From an uncultured Archangium sp. (GTDB taxonomy: Bacteria > Myxococcota > Myxococcia > Myxococcales > Myxococcaceae): a DNA stretch of 64,000 nucleotides. The position numbers were made by a program, and so were the translations under genes. Shown piece after piece: positions 62,666-64,000 of the stretch. The notes below the pieces were generated by a model, which saw only the letters and a program-made list of their open reading frames with translations, ran no database searches and was not told the DNA's origin. The first letter of the stretch is position 1. Every line of letters starts with the position of its first letter. Location of the stretch: NCBI GenBank assembly GCA_903905455.1, contig CAIVGN010000167.1, positions 1 through 64,000 of the forward strand. The letters run 5' to 3'.

Positions 62666-63865
62666 CTACCCGGCGAGCCAGGCGACCAGCCGCTCGAAGA
62701 CCTCTGGCCGGTTGAGCAGGTCGAGGTGGTTGCTGCCGTGAACGATGTGCTGGTGCGACGGCGGCAGGGTCAAGCTCCGGGCTCGGTCCTCGTGGCGACC
62801 CAGCGCGCTGTCCACGGGCACCAGGCCGTCGCCCAGGAGGCGCTTCGCCCCGGCCAGGGAGGTGGTCGCGGCGACCGCGTAGCACTCGACCCCCTCGGGC
62901 AGCGGCACCGGCGTGCGTGGGTCGCCCTGGCTTTTCTCGAACCGATCCTGGCCCGTCCAGTCTTCGTCGAGGAGGTTGCCGAAGCGCAGGTCGGTCACCC
63001 CCGCACTGCGCAGCTTCGCCAGGGTGGCGAGCGGCGCGCTGTAGCGGCTGACCCCCAGCAGGAACTCGATCCAGTTTCCCCCGCGCTCCAGCGGCGCGCC
63101 GTGATGTGGTGTCCCCAGGGTGACCAGCCTCGTGAGCGTGCGGCGCCAGGGGTGGCCGGCCCCCACGTGGGCGGCGCTGCGGCACACGAGCCCGCCCATG
63201 CTGTGCGCAAGCAGGGTCAGCGACGTCACGGGCACTGGCCAGGCGGCCACGAGGCGGTCGAGCAGGGCGTCGAAGGCGCGCCCGTTCTGAGAGACGTGCA
63301 GCCCGCTGTTGTAGTGGAGGTAGAGCGGGGTGAACCCCAGCTCCCGGGCCAGCCGCGCACCGTGATCGTGGCCCTGCCGCGCCCACTGGAGATCGTTCAT
63401 CGACGAGCCGTGCACCAGCACCAGCACCTTCCCGGTCGCCTGGGGGAACGCCGCGCGCAGCGACTCCCGGTCCAGCGTCAGCGCATGGCCCTCGTGGCGC
63501 AGGCTCATCTCGATGGCCAACGGGTTCTTCGTTTGCGCGAGATGGTCGCCGATCACCCCGTTCAGGGCAGCCTGCACCGCGTCGCGCTCCGGCCCCGGCG
63601 TGCTTTCCCCCAACAGCGGCGCCAGCGTGGACAGCACCTGCTCGATGGTCTTGCCCACCAGCCGGGTCACCCCGCGAATGCTCCCGTAGACCAGCCCGTT
63701 GACCAGCTTCAGGGGCCCCGAGAGCGGCTGCCCCAGCACCCCGGGCCCTGAGCCGATGGTGGTGTGCATCGCCTGGACGACCTCGGTCACCCGCTGCGTC
63801 GCGTCGACGGCCAGCTTGCTCGCTGCGCTCAGGTCGTCGGCGTGCTTCCGCGTCTTCTTGGCCAT
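62666..63865 (-). CDS. Alpha/beta hydrolase, lipase/PGAP1-like
   Basis: A 399-aa hydrolase. A helical N-terminal part of about 130 residues precedes the fold, which has the oxyanion strand VLVLVHGSS, the nucleophile in AHSMGGLV, TLGTPHHG and a final HGSNHLDLL histidine. TLGTPHHG is typical of lipases and PGAP1-like hydrolases. The protein has no signal peptide, so the substrate is probably intracellular lipid or ester. The ATG is clear. It is followed on the minus strand by the coiled-coil gene after 106 bp. Confidence 0.8.
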   Translation of the reverse strand: MAKKTRKHADDLSAASKLAVDATQRVTEVVQAMHTTIGSGPGVLGQPLSGPLKLVNGLVYGSIRGVTRLVGKTIEQVLSTLAPLLGESTPGPERDAVQAALNGVIGDHLAQTKNPLAIEMSLRHEGHALTLDRESLRAAFPQATGKVLVLVHGSSMNDLQWARQGHDHGARLARELGFTPLYLHYNSGLHVSQNGRAFDALLDRLVAAWPVPVTSLTLLAHSMGGLVCRSAAHVGAGHPWRRTLTRLVTLGTPHHGAPLERGGNWIEFLLGVSRYSAPLATLAKLRSAGVTDLRFGNLLDEDWTGQDRFEKSQGDPRTPVPLPEGVECYAVAATTSLAGAKRLLGDGLVPVDSALGRHEDRARSLTLPPSHQHIVHGSNHLDLLNRPEVFERLVAWLAG

Positions 63866-63962
63866 GGGCCCGCACCCTAGGCTCGTTCTTCAAAGCGTGA
63901 CGCATGGCGTAACGGTGCGCGAAGACAGAGCTTTTGTGGCGAAACGCTGTAAAAGACCCGCC

Positions 63963-64000
63963 ATGTCAGGCCTCTTCGTCACCGATGAGCAGATCGCCGA
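63963..64000 (+). CDS. Start of an unidentified gene (partial)
   Basis: An ATG at 63963 opens MSGLFVTDEQIA and runs off the end of the window. Only about 12 codons are visible, so no family call is possible. It is divergent from the hydrolase gene, 97 bp apart. Confidence 0.4.
   Translation, partial: MSGLFVTDEQIA

Overview
The window is very GC-rich chromosomal DNA packed with short-spaced or overlapping genes (many ATGA, GTGA and TGATG junctions). It reads like a Myxococcota (myxobacterial-type) chromosome. The supporting signs are an FHA-domain sigma-54-type ATPase, a stand-alone PilZ protein, a large NRPS/PKS locus, Cys-rich lipoproteins with FG-GAP repeats, a multihaem cytochrome, a CIRCE-controlled groESL operon and G/C-biased third codon positions throughout. 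The phylum call is inference from gene content, not from a marker-gene tree. I found no rRNA, tRNA, CRISPR array, insertion sequence or phage gene.

Layout. 1-2.8 kb: end of a DUF2330-type protein, then a five-CXXCH cytochrome fused to a TPR-like tail. 2.9-7.7 kb: acetyl-CoA acetyltransferase and both subunits of a 3-oxoacid CoA-transferase (acetoacetate/acetyl-CoA interconversion), interrupted by a convergent MASE1 hybrid histidine kinase. 7.7-10.8 kb: PilZ protein, Fe-S RNA methyltransferase of the RumA/TrmA type, CoxE-like VWA protein. 10.8-14.0 kb (minus): a lipoprotein, an FHA-AAA+ regulator with a damaged GAFTGA loop, then a 79-aa putative ubiquitin-like protein translationally coupled to a single-domain E1/ThiF-like protein. 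14.0-19.5 kb: a 17-bp perfect inverted repeat, glutaredoxin, groES-groEL with promoter, operators and terminator, two coupled unknown genes, a Nudix hydrolase and rpoZ.

19.7-38.2 kb is the accessory heart of the window, a hybrid NRPS/PKS locus. One protein (A-PCP-KS-AT-ACP-aminotransferase) has an adenylation pocket that reads as proline-type and a malonyl-type AT. It should build an aminated proline-malonate unit. The second protein is C-A-T-C-A*-T, and its second adenylation domain (A*) has lost its core motifs. No thioesterase domain is visible. Around these lie two overlapping alpha/beta-hydrolase-fold genes (one with a Cys nucleophile, one with the nucleophile position replaced by Gly), a lipid/polysaccharide-type flippase, an Sfp-type phosphopantetheinyl transferase to activate the carrier proteins, and two paralogous membrane-anchored alpha/beta-hydrolase-like proteins, one inside the locus and one closing it.

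38.2-48.3 kb: DUF2520-type dehydrogenase-like protein, a Clp-family AAA+ unfoldase, then a Yip1-like membrane protein and a tightly overlapping tripartite export operon (TolC, HlyD/MacA adaptor, ABC ATPase, two MacB-like permeases). 48.3-52.4 kb: a 1332-aa lipoprotein with nine Cys-rich repeats and an FG-GAP/VCBS-like half. 52.4-64 kb: mostly housekeeping (polyprenyl diphosphate synthase, GbsR/MarR-type regulator, gamma-glutamylcyclotransferase-like protein, glycogen branching enzyme, PHP protein, lipoprotein, FmdB zinc ribbon, unknown HTH-like protein, membrane protein, Fur regulator, TlpA-like lipoprotein, coiled-coil protein, lipase-like hydrolase), ending in the first codons of another gene.

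Best candidates for new biology are the NRPS/PKS locus with its dead adenylation domain and missing release domain, and the small ubiquitin-like/E1-like gene pair. No intergenic stretch exceeds about 300 bases; the longer ones (about 100-280 bp) hold the regulatory elements listed.
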